64,000 nucleotides of DNA from positions 434,001-498,000 of the forward strand of contig CAWJYN010000007.1 of the NCBI GenBank assembly GCA_963847145.1, written 5' to 3'. The stretch is from JABFRJ01 sp963847145. Lineage in GTDB: Bacteria > Pseudomonadota > Alphaproteobacteria > Rhizobiales > Hyphomicrobiaceae. This document shows, piece by piece, positions 36,964 to 45,774 of the stretch. The notes below the pieces were generated by a model. It worked only from the letters and a program-made list of their open reading frames with translations. It was not told where the DNA came from and ran no database searches. A program made the position numbers and the translations under genes. How positions within the stretch are numbered: position 1 is the stretch's first letter; each line of letters opens with the position of its first letter.

Positions 36964-37260
36964 ATGGCGACACGATTGACGGAGGGAGACATTGTCAGTG
37001 GGCTCGCCGGTTTGGACGGCTGGACGCGTGTGCCCGGCCGAGAGGCGATCACGAAGACGTTCAAGTTCACTGATTTCAGTGCGGCGTTTGGCTTTATGAC
37101 GCGCGTTGCGCTGGCGGCCGAGAAATTGGACCACCATCCGGAATGGTTCAATGTCTGGAACCGGGTCGAGGTGACGCTCGCGACGCATGATGCAGGTGGC
37201 CTCACAGCGCTTGATCTGCGGCTTGCGGCAGCAATGAACGCGTTGGCCAAACCGTCGTAG
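36964..37260 (+). CDS. phhB: Pterin-4a-carbinolamine dehydratase
   Basis: Small cytoplasmic enzyme of 98 residues that dehydrates 4a-hydroxytetrahydropterin, recycling the cofactor of aromatic amino acid hydroxylases. GAGGAG precedes the ATG. The active-site signature EKLDHHPEWFNVW with THDAGGLTALD is complete. No pterin-dependent hydroxylase is seen in the window, which is common since the enzyme is often encoded apart. It stands alone between two genes on the opposite strand. Confidence 0.9.
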   Translation: MATRLTEGDIVSGLAGLDGWTRVPGREAITKTFKFTDFSAAFGFMTRVALAAEKLDHHPEWFNVWNRVEVTLATHDAGGLTALDLRLAAAMNALAKPS

Positions 37261-37302
37261 ACGATGGCGGGATACCGTCGAGACGTGCAGCGTTCGGAAC
37301 GC

Positions 37303-39096
37303 TCACTTTTCTGAGTTTGAAAGCCCGAGTGCGGTGGCGAGTGCGCGAAAGACGCGCGTGTTTTCCAGATGGCCGCGGAACTGTTCTGCCCCGGGTCCGC
37401 TGGCTGTCAGAATGACGTCGTCGGCGGCATGGACGCCGGCGCCGATCTGGCGTGGCAGGTTGCCAGGCAGGCGCGTTGCGCCCGCGCCGCAGTGCTGCTC
37501 GTTGGCGACATACTCGCCGCCTTTGGGGACTGGTTGCGTCGGCCAATAACCACTTTCGGCGGGTTTGCCGGTTGCGCAGTGATCAGGCACGCCGCCGAAG
37601 ACGAAGGCGAGGCGGCGCGAGACATCCACGGTGGCCGGATAGCCATCTTGGTCCGGCGGCGGATAGTTCGGGAACTTGGCGTCGTAGACGGCCATTTTGT
37701 CCCGCAGGCGCGTGCCGGGACGGCTGTCGTCGATGGTGCCGATGATGGAGACAGGATGGCCATGGTCGGGCACGACGACGATCAAGGTGTCGCTGCGCGT
37801 TTCGGCCCAGTCCTTGGCAACTTTGACGGCGTTGTCGAGCAAGATCGTCTCGTAGACGGCCCGCTCCCAGTCCAGTGCATGACTGAACTGATCGATGCGG
37901 CCTGATTCCACCATGAGGAAAAAGCCTTCCGGCTTGCGTGCCAGTACCGCGAGCGACGTGCGCACCATGTCGGTCAGGTCCGGCTGATCGGGATATTTTT
38001 GCACGGTCCCGCGCTTGGTGACGCGGCGGTCGAGTGCGCCGTCGATGTTCGAGGGGTGAAACAGGCCTAGCACGCGGCCGGCGGTTTGATCGCGCGCGAT
38101 GACTGACAGCTCCGCCGCTGTCGCGGCAGTCCGGTAGCCGCGCTGTCGGAATTGGGCAATGAGGTCGGTTTCGTCGGCGCGTTTTGAGCCGGGTGCCGAC
38201 TTTGGCTGGAAGTAGGCACGTCCGCCGCCCATCAGCACCTCGGGTGCCGCATCCAACAGCATACCGGCGATCTCGTTGCGTTGTTGCCGGCTCGCCGTAT
38301 GAGCGAGCATGGCACCGGGGGTCGCATCGACGACCTCGGTCGTTGTGACGATGCCGACGGCCATGCCGAGCCGTCGTTTGGCGAGTGTCGCCAATGTCTC
38401 GACACGTGGATGATCGAGAGGGGATCTGTTGGCGGCGCAGTAGACGCCCATGGCGCCGCCGCACGTCTTATGGCCGGTTACGTAGGCGCTCATGGAGTTG
38501 GCGCTGTCGGTCACGATGAACTCGATGCCCGAGGTCGAGACGAGCGCCATGCTCGGCATGTCGTCCATAGCGAGCTGCCCGCCGTAGCGGCCGTTCTCGA
38601 TGCCCTTGGAGAGCATGCGTGCCGCCGTCCGATGCGCGACCGACATGCCGTCACCGATGAATAAGATGATGTTTTTAGCCACGCGCGGCTTGGTCGCGAA
38701 GACGTCCCACGTGGCCGTTGTGGTGGCGCCGCCGCCGCGCGCCTCGACCAGGTAGCGGCCCGGCTTTGGCAGCTCGGCGTCGCGTAGCCACAGCGCTGAG
38801 CGGCCCCAATTGTCCTCGTTGACGACAAAGTTTGACGCCTTGCCAAAGACCTCCGCTGGTGGCCGCCCATTGATCGTCACCGCGGTGTCGGCCGCGGCGG
38901 GCGCATTCGGGAACTCGACCTTGAAGTCAAAGCGCGCGCCGGCCAAAATTTCGGTGCGATGAGCGGGATAGATCGCCTGAGCCGAGGCAGAGGTGCTTGC
39001 CAGCGATGCCGTGCCGACGAGCAATGCGACCGCCAGCAGGCAGGCACGCCGCGCCGCCCAAATACGCTGCCGATCACGCAAGATGAAACGGGCCAT
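37303..39096 (-). CDS. phoA: Secreted alkaline phosphatase (PhoA family)
   Basis: Exported phosphomonoesterase of 597 residues from the ATG at 39096 (a TTG at 39108 is also open). The signal peptide has basic MARFILRDRQRIWAARRA, then LLAVALLVGTASLA. An immunoglobulin-like N-terminal extension of about 90 residues precedes the catalytic domain. The metal Asp is in FIGDGMS, the nucleophile Ser in VTDSANSMSAYVTG, and metal ligands lie in VESGRIDQFSHALDW, VVPDHGHP and GVHAADDV. It starts 9 bases after the stop of the kinase-like gene, so the two are probably coupled. The extension makes it longer than E. coli PhoA. Confidence 0.88.
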   Translation of the reverse strand: MARFILRDRQRIWAARRACLLAVALLVGTASLASTSASAQAIYPAHRTEILAGARFDFKVEFPNAPAAADTAVTINGRPPAEVFGKASNFVVNEDNWGRSALWLRDAELPKPGRYLVEARGGGATTTATWDVFATKPRVAKNIILFIGDGMSVAHRTAARMLSKGIENGRYGGQLAMDDMPSMALVSTSGIEFIVTDSANSMSAYVTGHKTCGGAMGVYCAANRSPLDHPRVETLATLAKRRLGMAVGIVTTTEVVDATPGAMLAHTASRQQRNEIAGMLLDAAPEVLMGGGRAYFQPKSAPGSKRADETDLIAQFRQRGYRTAATAAELSVIARDQTAGRVLGLFHPSNIDGALDRRVTKRGTVQKYPDQPDLTDMVRTSLAVLARKPEGFFLMVESGRIDQFSHALDWERAVYETILLDNAVKVAKDWAETRSDTLIVVVPDHGHPVSIIGTIDDSRPGTRLRDKMAVYDAKFPNYPPPDQDGYPATVDVSRRLAFVFGGVPDHCATGKPAESGYWPTQPVPKGGEYVANEQHCGAGATRLPGNLPRQIGAGVHAADDVILTASGPGAEQFRGHLENTRVFRALATALGLSNSEK

Positions 39097-39104
39097 GTGG
39101 ATTA

Positions 39105-40239
39105 TCAATCATCCTCGCCGGTGTCGGCGGCGTCCAGCGCCGCGATTTCGGCAGACTTCGGCGGAAGGAAAGTCCTGTCGCCGTAGAGCTTGACGAGTGC
39201 CGGCAGGCGCTTGTCGATCAGCATCGATAGTTTTCTGGCGAACACCTCGAAACTCGACGGCACCATGAAGCCAGCTGCTTTCTTCCAAGTCTCGACGCTG
39301 GAATAGCCGGCAAACTCTTTGGCCTCGCCCTTGAGGAAAGCATTCAGAGCTGTCAACCGTGCGATCACGTCGCGATCAAACCGCGAGACCCAGCGGTTGT
39401 ACTCGGCGTGCCCCTCCCAATCGTCGAGCGTGGCACCGCCGTTGTCGCGCGACATCAGTTTCAGGCGGCCGTTCTTGTCGCCTGCCGCTTCGAGATTGTT
39501 CCAGAAGCGGTCCCATTGCCCGAGCAGCATGTCCATCACGAAGATCGTCGAGAGCTGGCGCGCGAGTTCGACACGCTGCTCGGTGGGCACTTCGGGGAAG
39601 GCTGCCTGCCCGCCTTTGATGCCGGCGAGCGGGATCTTGCGATCGTCGGGCTGGCGCCCGGTTGCCTTGATCTCTTGGGCGAGACCTGTCGAATTCGTCG
39701 AACTTGCCCTCGCGGCCGAGGGCGCTGGCGGTGAACATCTTGGTTTTTGGTCTCAGGCGATAGATGCCGAAGATGGTGGACTGGCTGGCTTTGAGCTCGG
39801 TCAGCACAAGGTTTCGATTGTGGGCGCTATCCTTATCGGACGCCGGTGCCGCCTTGATCATGGCCGCGAACGCCGCCGTCGCTTTGGGGCCGAGCTGGTA
39901 GTAGTCGACCGGATAAAACTGCCGGCTGATGCCGAGGAAGCGCGCAAGGCGGTAGGCGACGACCTCGGCCTCTGGGATGGACGACGGATTTGTCGGCACG
40001 AAGCTGCGGTCGGTCGGCTTGTCGCCGACGCCAATGAACATGCCGACCGACGATCCGTCGGGTGTCGGCTTTTTGTATTCCAGGCGCAGCTTAGGATCGT
40101 CGAGATTGACCGTTTTCATGTGCGCGTCGAAGTCGAGATCGCGCTTGGTGCCTGGCACGCCCTGGGCCCACGCCGGGCTTGCCGCGAGGGCCACAACGAT
40201 TGTGCAGGCAATCCGGACGGTTTTCAGTTTCGTGGACAT
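39105..40239 (-). pseudogene. Secreted FAM20C/HipA-like putative kinase, one frameshift
   Basis: Protein of about 378 residues when one indel is repaired. The signal peptide is RIACTIVVALAASPAWAQG. The N-terminal part reads SVGMFIGVGDKPTDRSF, then IPEAEVVAYRLARFLGIS, resembling a kinase N-lobe and its helix with a conserved Glu. The C-terminal part has FVMDMLLGQWDRFWNNLEAAG (Asp codon near 39510-39512) and, 21 residues on, LMSRDNGGATLDDW (Asp near 39446). The spacing D-R-x-x-N then D-N-G matches the catalytic and metal-binding Asp of FAM20C, HipA and PI3K-like kinases. The frames join near 39690 (EFD, then TGLAQEIKATG). It is followed by the secreted phosphatase gene. Kinase activity is inference; the indel may be real or a sequencing error. 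Confidence 0.6.
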
Positions 40240-40573
40240 TCTCGTTGGTTCCTGGGCCCGATCGGTGGCGGATGTCTATCCGAGGCATTCGCCGGACAAT
40301 AGTCCGTCATCCGAAGTTTTGGGAGCCAGCGCACCCGCACAACTGCTGCGCGCACCGCTGCGCCTTGCATAAGCGCGCTAACGGGATCGTGACGGCGTCC
40401 GTCTTTGCCGGGTGTTTGGCCAAATGTGGGTTGCTTGCACGCCGCTGGACCACGGCATGGGCGCCAAGGCTACCGGGTTCGGGCATTGGCCGTTGCAGCC
40501 CCAGCACCTTCCTTTTCGCTCCACCCGCGCTATCGTGCGGGCAGCCGCACTCACCGCGATGGAGCCTCTCCCC
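40240..40573. other. Divergent intergenic region
   Basis: About 330 bases between the start of the secreted kinase-like gene and that of the aldehyde dehydrogenase, transcribed in opposite directions. No gene, Pho box or hairpin was identified. Open frames extending the aldehyde dehydrogenase upstream have no family support. Confidence 0.4.
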
Positions 40574-42085
40574 ATGCAAGACGCACCCACAGGCCTGAAG
40601 ACATTCCAGACCTACATTGATGGCAAATGGACGGATGCTGCCTCTGGCAAGTTCCTGCAAACATCGGACCCCTATACAGGCGAGCCGTGGGCGCTGATCC
40701 CGGAGTGTGATGCGCGGGACGTCGACCTTGCCGTCGAGGCGGCATCGCGGGCGTTCGAGAGCGGGCCGTGGCCGGCGCTGTCGCCAACGGCGCGTGGCAA
40801 GGTGTTGCGCCGCATCGCCGGGCTGATCGAGACGCATTCGGAATATCTCGGACAGGTCGAGGTGCGCGACAACGGCAAGCTGATTTCTGAGATGGCGGCG
40901 CAGACCAAGTACATGGCCGAATGGTATTATTACTATGGCGGATTGGCTGATAAGATTGGAGGCTCGGTTGTCAATGCGGACCGGCCGGATCATTTCACTT
41001 ACATCCTGCGCGAGCCGGTGGGTGTGTGCGCGTTCATCACGCCGTGGAATTCGCCGCTGATGCTGACGGCGTGGAAGCTGGCACCGGCGCTGGCAGCCGG
41101 CTGCACGGTGGTGCTGAAGCCGTCGGAGTATACGTCGGCGTCGCTGCTGGAGTTCATGCGACTGGTGATTGCGGCGGCGGAGATGCCGCCAGGTGTCGTC
41201 AACGTGGTGACGGGCTATGGCGCGATCACCGGTGAGCCGCTGGTGACGCATCCGAAGGTGGCCAAGATCGGCTTTACGGGTGGTACGGCGACGGGCGCGC
41301 GCGTCAACGAGTTGGCGGCGAAGACGTTCAAGAAGGTGTCGTTGGAACTCGGTGGCAAATCGCCCAACATCGTCTTCGACGACTGCATTCTGGATGACGC
41401 AGTGAGCGGCGCGATATCGGGGATTTTTGCGGCAACGGGGCAGACGTGCATCGCAGGGTCGCGACTGCTGGTGCAGGAGAGCATCCACGACGTGTTCGTC
41501 GAAAAGCTGGTGGCGATGGCGAAGACGGCCAGGTTGGGAGATCCGAGCAAGGCTGAGACGCAAGTGGGGCCAGTCACGACGCCGCCGCAGTATCAGAAAA
41601 TTCTCGGCTATATCGATATTGCCAAGGGCGAGGGCGCCAAGTGCGTGCTGGGCGGCGGGCCGGCGTCGGCTGCGGAAGGCGGCGGCAAATACTTCGTCAA
41701 GCCGACGATTTTCACAGGCGTGACGAACTCGATGCGCATTGCGCAGGAGGAAGTGTTCGGCCCGGTGCTGTCGGTGATCAAGTTCAAGGACGAGGACGAC
41801 GCGGTGCGGATTGCCAATGACATCGCGTTTGGATTGGGCGCTGGCGTGTGGACGCAGAACGTGCGGCGCGCGCATACGATGGCGAAGCGCATCAAGGCGG
41901 GCACGGTGTGGGTGAACACCTATCGGGCGGTGAGTTTCTTGATGCCGTTCGGCGGTTATAAGCAATCGGGTCTGGGTCGCGAAAACGGCGCCGAGGCGAT
42001 TGATGCGTATCTGCAGTCGAAGAGTGTGTGGATCAACAACGGTCCCGGCGGTGGCAATCCGTTCGTGATGAAAACGGCGGGGTGA
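40574..42085 (+). CDS. NAD(P)-dependent aldehyde dehydrogenase
   Basis: Cytoplasmic aldehyde dehydrogenase of 503 residues from the ATG at 40574; the frame is open further upstream without support, and ATG 40559 is an alternative. Cofactor binding is seen in FITPWNSPLMLTAWKLAPALAAG and IGFTGGTATGARV. The general base Glu is in VSLELGGKSP and the catalytic Cys in GIFAATGQTCIAGSRLLVQ. EEVFGPVLSV and MPFGGYKQSGLGRENG are C-terminal signatures. It belongs to the broad betaine/aromatic aldehyde dehydrogenase group, and the substrate is unknown. No clear operon partner. Confidence 0.93.
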   Translation: MQDAPTGLKTFQTYIDGKWTDAASGKFLQTSDPYTGEPWALIPECDARDVDLAVEAASRAFESGPWPALSPTARGKVLRRIAGLIETHSEYLGQVEVRDNGKLISEMAAQTKYMAEWYYYYGGLADKIGGSVVNADRPDHFTYILREPVGVCAFITPWNSPLMLTAWKLAPALAAGCTVVLKPSEYTSASLLEFMRLVIAAAEMPPGVVNVVTGYGAITGEPLVTHPKVAKIGFTGGTATGARVNELAAKTFKKVSLELGGKSPNIVFDDCILDDAVSGAISGIFAATGQTCIAGSRLLVQESIHDVFVEKLVAMAKTARLGDPSKAETQVGPVTTPPQYQKILGYIDIAKGEGAKCVLGGGPASAAEGGGKYFVKPTIFTGVTNSMRIAQEEVFGPVLSVIKFKDEDDAVRIANDIAFGLGAGVWTQNVRRAHTMAKRIKAGTVWVNTYRAVSFLMPFGGYKQSGLGRENGAEAIDAYLQSKSVWINNGPGGGNPFVMKTAG

Positions 42086-42193
42086 CGGCCGTTTCATCAA
42101 TCATTTGTGAAGTTGTGTCCCGAAACCGCGCGAGGAGCCGCGGCGTAACTCCTTCAGCTCACTTAAGAGCGGTATCGAACGGAGTTACCCAGC

Positions 42194-42769
42194 ATGACTA
42201 TCACTTCAACGTTTCGGCGTATCAGCGCAGCTGCGTCGATCGCTGTGGGCATTTGTGCTGCGCTGAGCGCACCGGCGTCAGCGCAGAAAAATCCGGACGT
42301 GGGTGGCGCGGCGATGTTTGCGAACAAGAACATCGTCGAGAATGCAGTCAATTCGAAGGATCACACGACGCTGGTGGCGGCCGTGAAGGCGGCGGGGCTG
42401 GTTGACACGCTGGCGAGCCCTGGGCCTTTCACGGTGTTTGCGCCCACGAACGCGGCGTTCGCGCGGCTGCCGAAAGGAACGGTGGAGACGCTGTTGAAAC
42501 CGGAGAACAAGGCGAAACTGGTGAAGGTTCTGACGTCGCACGTGGTCGCGAAAACGGCGCTGTCGAGTGCGATCAACAAGATGGTGGCCGATAGCAACGG
42601 CGCGCATGCCGTCAAGACGGTGAGCGGCGCGACGCTGATCGCCAAGATGAAAAATGGCAAGCTGACGGTGACAGATGAAAATGGCGGTGTTGCCACGGTC
42701 ACCATTGCCGATGTGCGGCAGTCCAATGGTGTGATCCACGTGGTCGATCGCGTGCTGTTGCCGAAGTAG
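42194..42769 (+). CDS. Secreted fasciclin-domain protein
   Basis: Exported protein of 191 residues with GGAG 9 bases before the ATG. The signal peptide SIAVGICAALSAPASAQ ends near residue 31. One FAS1 domain follows. Its H1 motif is FTVFAPTNAAFARLPKGTVETLL, and its H2 motif is GVIHVVDRVLLPK with the YH-type region just before it. FAS1 proteins are cell-surface adhesion or stability proteins; bacterial ones are often in the periplasm with unknown ligand. The gene stands alone. Confidence 0.9.
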   Translation: MTITSTFRRISAAASIAVGICAALSAPASAQKNPDVGGAAMFANKNIVENAVNSKDHTTLVAAVKAAGLVDTLASPGPFTVFAPTNAAFARLPKGTVETLLKPENKAKLVKVLTSHVVAKTALSSAINKMVADSNGAHAVKTVSGATLIAKMKNGKLTVTDENGGVATVTIADVRQSNGVIHVVDRVLLPK

Positions 42770-42920
42770 CTCGGGCGGATGGCGCGCTCGGCTGGTGGCC
42801 AGCGCGCCATATGCTGCATTGAGACGCTGCGACAGGTTTGCTTATGGCGTGTTGCCGACCAATCGGCCGGTGCGTAGATTGCACGGACTTTGAGATCGCA
42901 ATGTCTGAAAGGTCCATGTT

Positions 42921-43346
42921 ATGGCAACATACAAAGGCGAATGTTTCTGCGGGGCTGTGAAAGTCGAAGCGAGCGGCGCGCCAGAGGGCATGGGCTATTG
43001 CCATTGCCGCTCGTGCCGGTCGTGGTCGGCCGGACCGGTCAACGCCTTCACGCTGTGGAAGCCGGAGAACGTGGCGGTGACGGCCGGCGCGGAGCACGTT
43101 GCCACGTTCACCAAAACGCCGGCGAGTGAGCGGCAGTACTGCAAAAAGTGCGGCGGGCATCTGATGGCCAGCCATCCCGGCATGGGCTTGATCGACGTGT
43201 ACGCGGCCACATTGCCGACGCTGACATTCAGTCCGGGGCTGCACGTGAACTACGCGGAAACCGTGCTGCCGATGAAAGACGGCCTGCCCAAGATGAAAGA
43301 CTTCCCCAAGGAGTTCGGCGGCTCTGGCGAGGTGTTGCCGGAGTAA
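42921..43346 (+). CDS. GFA (glutathione-dependent formaldehyde-activating-like) zinc protein
   Basis: Protein of 141 residues with the Mss4-like zinc fold. Zinc-binding pairs are GECFCGAVK, YCHCRSCRSW and YCKKCGGHLM. Members are annotated as GFA, although many have unproven activity; the family includes S-(hydroxymethyl)glutathione synthase. A weak AAGG lies before the ATG. No formaldehyde dehydrogenase is adjacent, so the function is left open. Confidence 0.85.
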   Translation: MATYKGECFCGAVKVEASGAPEGMGYCHCRSCRSWSAGPVNAFTLWKPENVAVTAGAEHVATFTKTPASERQYCKKCGGHLMASHPGMGLIDVYAATLPTLTFSPGLHVNYAETVLPMKDGLPKMKDFPKEFGGSGEVLPE

Positions 43347-43453
43347 TATCGTCGAACGCTTGCTTCGACTGGCGACCCTGCAATGGGCCATGCAGCGACG
43401 GTAACGGCCGAGCTTGGGACGGGCCCGCGTCTGCGCAACGCAGGCCCGCCGAC

Positions 43454-43478
43454 CACTGCGGGTGGCCACGCCGCAGTG
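43454..43478. terminator. Hairpin downstream of GFA gene
   Basis: Perfect 8-base inverted repeat CACTGCGG / CCGCAGTG around nine bases, about 110 bases after the GFA stop. No T-run follows, so it may only be a secondary structure. Confidence 0.35.
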
Positions 43479-43615
43479 TGCATGTGGCAGCGGAGGGATA
43501 GCGAGATCGAGACTTGAATGCCCCAGACTGCGGGGGACGGCCTGCCCCACAGACCTATGACAGGCGCGCGCAAGTCGGCTATGGAACCTGCCAGTGAACC
43601 CGTGAGGAGATCGGC

Positions 43616-44497
43616 ATGGCAAAGGTGGCATGGATTGGGCTTGGCGTGATGGGCTATCCGATGGCGGGGCACATCCGCAAAAAGGGTGGCCACGACCTGA
43701 CGGTTTATAACCGCAATGGCGAGAAATCGGCGGCCTGGGTGAAGGAGTTCGGGGGCACGGCCGCAGCCACGCCGGCGGAGGCCGCCAAGGGCGCCGACTA
43801 TGTGTTCTGCTGCGTTGGCAACGACGATGATCTGCGTTCGGTAACGACTGCCAAGGGTGGCGCGTTCGAGACGATGAGTAAGGGGGCCGTGTTCATCGAC
43901 AACACAACGGCGTCTGCGGATGTGGCGCGTGAGCTGTATGCGGCGGCGACTGCCAAGGGTTTCGGTTTTCTTGATGCGCCAGTGTCGGGTGGACAAGCGG
44001 GCGCACAGAACGGCGTGCTGACCGTGATGGTGGGCGGCGACAAGGCGGTGTTTGATCGTGCCAAGCCGGTGATCGATCACTTCGCGCGCATGGCGACCTT
44101 GATCGGGCCGTCCGGTGCCGGTCAGGTGACCAAGATGGTCAACCAGATCTGCATTGCCGGCCTTGTGCAAGGCTTGGCGGAGGGTATTCATATGGCGCAG
44201 AAAGCGGGGCTCGATCTGCCTGCTGTGATGGAGACGATCTCCAAAGGTGCCGCTGGCTCGTGGCAGATGGAGAACCGCTGGAAAACCATGGGCGATGGCA
44301 AGTTCGATTTCGGTTTTGCGGTCGACTGGATGCGCAAGGACTTGGGCATTGCCATTGCCGAGGCGCGCCGCAATGGTGCGAGCTTGCCGGTGACTGCACT
44401 CGTCGATCAGTTCTATGCGGAAGTGCAGAAAATGGGCGGCAAGCGGTGGGATACGTCGAGCCTGATTGCGCGATTGAACAACGCGGATAAGACGTAA
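43616..44497 (+). CDS. 3-hydroxyisobutyrate dehydrogenase-family oxidoreductase
   Basis: NAD(P)-dependent beta-hydroxyacid dehydrogenase of 293 residues with GAGGAG before the ATG. The N-terminal Rossmann motif is VAWIGLGVMGYPMAGHI. The substrate loop is DAPVSGGQAGAQNG, and the catalytic Lys lies in GAGQVTKMVNQI. The C-terminal all-helical domain is complete (RKDLGIAIAEARRNGASLPVT). The family covers 3-hydroxyisobutyrate, tartronate semialdehyde and related acids, and the substrate is not clear. It lies before a tartrate dehydrogenase-like gene on the same strand, but a repeat separates them. Confidence 0.9.
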   Translation: MAKVAWIGLGVMGYPMAGHIRKKGGHDLTVYNRNGEKSAAWVKEFGGTAAATPAEAAKGADYVFCCVGNDDDLRSVTTAKGGAFETMSKGAVFIDNTTASADVARELYAAATAKGFGFLDAPVSGGQAGAQNGVLTVMVGGDKAVFDRAKPVIDHFARMATLIGPSGAGQVTKMVNQICIAGLVQGLAEGIHMAQKAGLDLPAVMETISKGAAGSWQMENRWKTMGDGKFDFGFAVDWMRKDLGIAIAEARRNGASLPVTALVDQFYAEVQKMGGKRWDTSSLIARLNNADKT

Positions 44498-44512
44498 CAT
44501 TAGGCGCGCTTT

Positions 44513-44670
44513 GTAGGTTGGGTTAGCGCGCCGCAGCAGTTGCCATTCAGTGGCAATATTTGCATCGCGCGTAACCCAACATCGCTCTCATCAGACGGAC
44601 GTGTTGGGTTACGCGCGTGCCGCTAGCGCCGCATAATTGGCGGTGCTACGAGCGCGCTAACCCAACCTAC
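44513..44670. repeat. MITE-like element with nested inverted repeats
   Basis: A 158-base element. The outer arms are a perfect 19-base inverted repeat (GTAGGTTGGGTTAGCGCGC at 44513-44531, its complement at 44652-44670). Inside, a second perfect 16-base inverted pair lies at 44566-44581 and 44602-44617 (CGCGCGTAACCCAACA and its complement). All four arms carry the core GTTGGGTTA/G. It has no coding capacity, as expected for a non-autonomous mobile repeat. No clear target-site duplication was seen. Confidence 0.85.
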
Positions 44671-44697
44671 GGCAGCGCTTAAAAATCTGGATCCCCC

Positions 44698-45774
44698 ATG
44701 AAAACCTATGCAATTGCGGCTATTCCGGGTGACGGGATTGGTGGGGAAGTCATTGCGGCGGGGGTGGAGGTGCTGCAGGCGCTGGCCAAGCGCGAGGGTG
44801 GGTTTCAGTTCAAGGTCGATCATTTCGATTGGGGATCGGAGTACTACAAAAAGCACGGCGTGATGATGCCGGAGAACGGCCGCGACCAAATCCGCAAGCA
44901 CGACGCCATTCTGTTCGGCTCAGCCGGTGCGCCGGATGTGCCCGATCACATCACGCTGTGGGGGCTGCGGCTCGCCATCTGCCAGCCGTTCGATCAATAC
45001 GCCAATGTGCGGCCGACGCGCATTCTGAAGGGGATCACCTCGCCGCTGCGCGCCGTGACGGGGCCGGAGCTTGACTGGGTGATCGTGCGTGAAAACTCGG
45101 AGGGTGAGTATGCCGGCGTCGGTGGCCGGGTGCACAAGGGCTTGCCGCTGGAAGTGGCGACCGATGTGTCGATCCTGACGCGGGCCGGCGTTGAACGCAT
45201 CATGCGCTTTGCGTTCAAGCTCGCGCAGGCACGGCCGCGCAAGTTGCTGACGGTGGTGACTAAGTCGAATGCGCAACGGCACGCCATGGTGATGTGGGAC
45301 GAGATTGCGGTCGAAGTTGCTGCCGGTTTCAAGGATGTCACCTGGGACAAGATGCTGGTCGATGCGATGACCATGCGCATGGTGATGAAGCCGGAGACGA
45401 TCGATACGGTTGTCGCCACCAACCTGCATGCGGACGTGCTGTCGGATCTGGCTGCAGCGCTGGCTGGCTCACTTGGTATCGCGCCGACTGCCAACCTGAA
45501 CCCGGAGCGCACGTTCCCGTCGATGTTCGAGCCGATCCATGGTTCGGCGTTCGATATCATCGGTAAAGGCATCGCCAATCCGATCGGTACGTTCTGGTCG
45601 GCAGTGATGATGTTGGAGCATCTGGGGGAGACCGCTGCGGCACAGCGCCTGATGGGGGCGATTGAGCGGGTCACGGCGGACGCGCGCTTCCACACGCCCG
45701 ATCTCGGCGGCAAAGCCCGCACTACCGAAGTCACCGCCGCCGTCATCGCCGCCATTGCCGGCGCGAACGTTTGA
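44698..45774 (+). CDS. Tartrate dehydrogenase/decarboxylase-like (isocitrate/isopropylmalate dehydrogenase family)
   Basis: Metal- and NAD-dependent beta-decarboxylating dehydrogenase of 358 residues. The N-terminus IAAIPGDGIGGEVIAAGVEVL, then FDWGSEYYKKHGVMMP and VPDHITLWGLRLAICQPFDQYANVRP, match the TtuC group better than LeuB. Substrate and metal residues lie in VIVRENSEGEYAGVGG, TVVTKSNAQRH, VVATNLHADVLSDLAAAL and FEPIHGSAFDIIGKGIANP. The likely substrate is tartrate or malate-type acid, but this is not proven. The ribosome-binding site is weak. Confidence 0.85.
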   Translation: MKTYAIAAIPGDGIGGEVIAAGVEVLQALAKREGGFQFKVDHFDWGSEYYKKHGVMMPENGRDQIRKHDAILFGSAGAPDVPDHITLWGLRLAICQPFDQYANVRPTRILKGITSPLRAVTGPELDWVIVRENSEGEYAGVGGRVHKGLPLEVATDVSILTRAGVERIMRFAFKLAQARPRKLLTVVTKSNAQRHAMVMWDEIAVEVAAGFKDVTWDKMLVDAMTMRMVMKPETIDTVVATNLHADVLSDLAAALAGSLGIAPTANLNPERTFPSMFEPIHGSAFDIIGKGIANPIGTFWSAVMMLEHLGETAAAQRLMGAIERVTADARFHTPDLGGKARTTEVTAAVIAAIAGANV

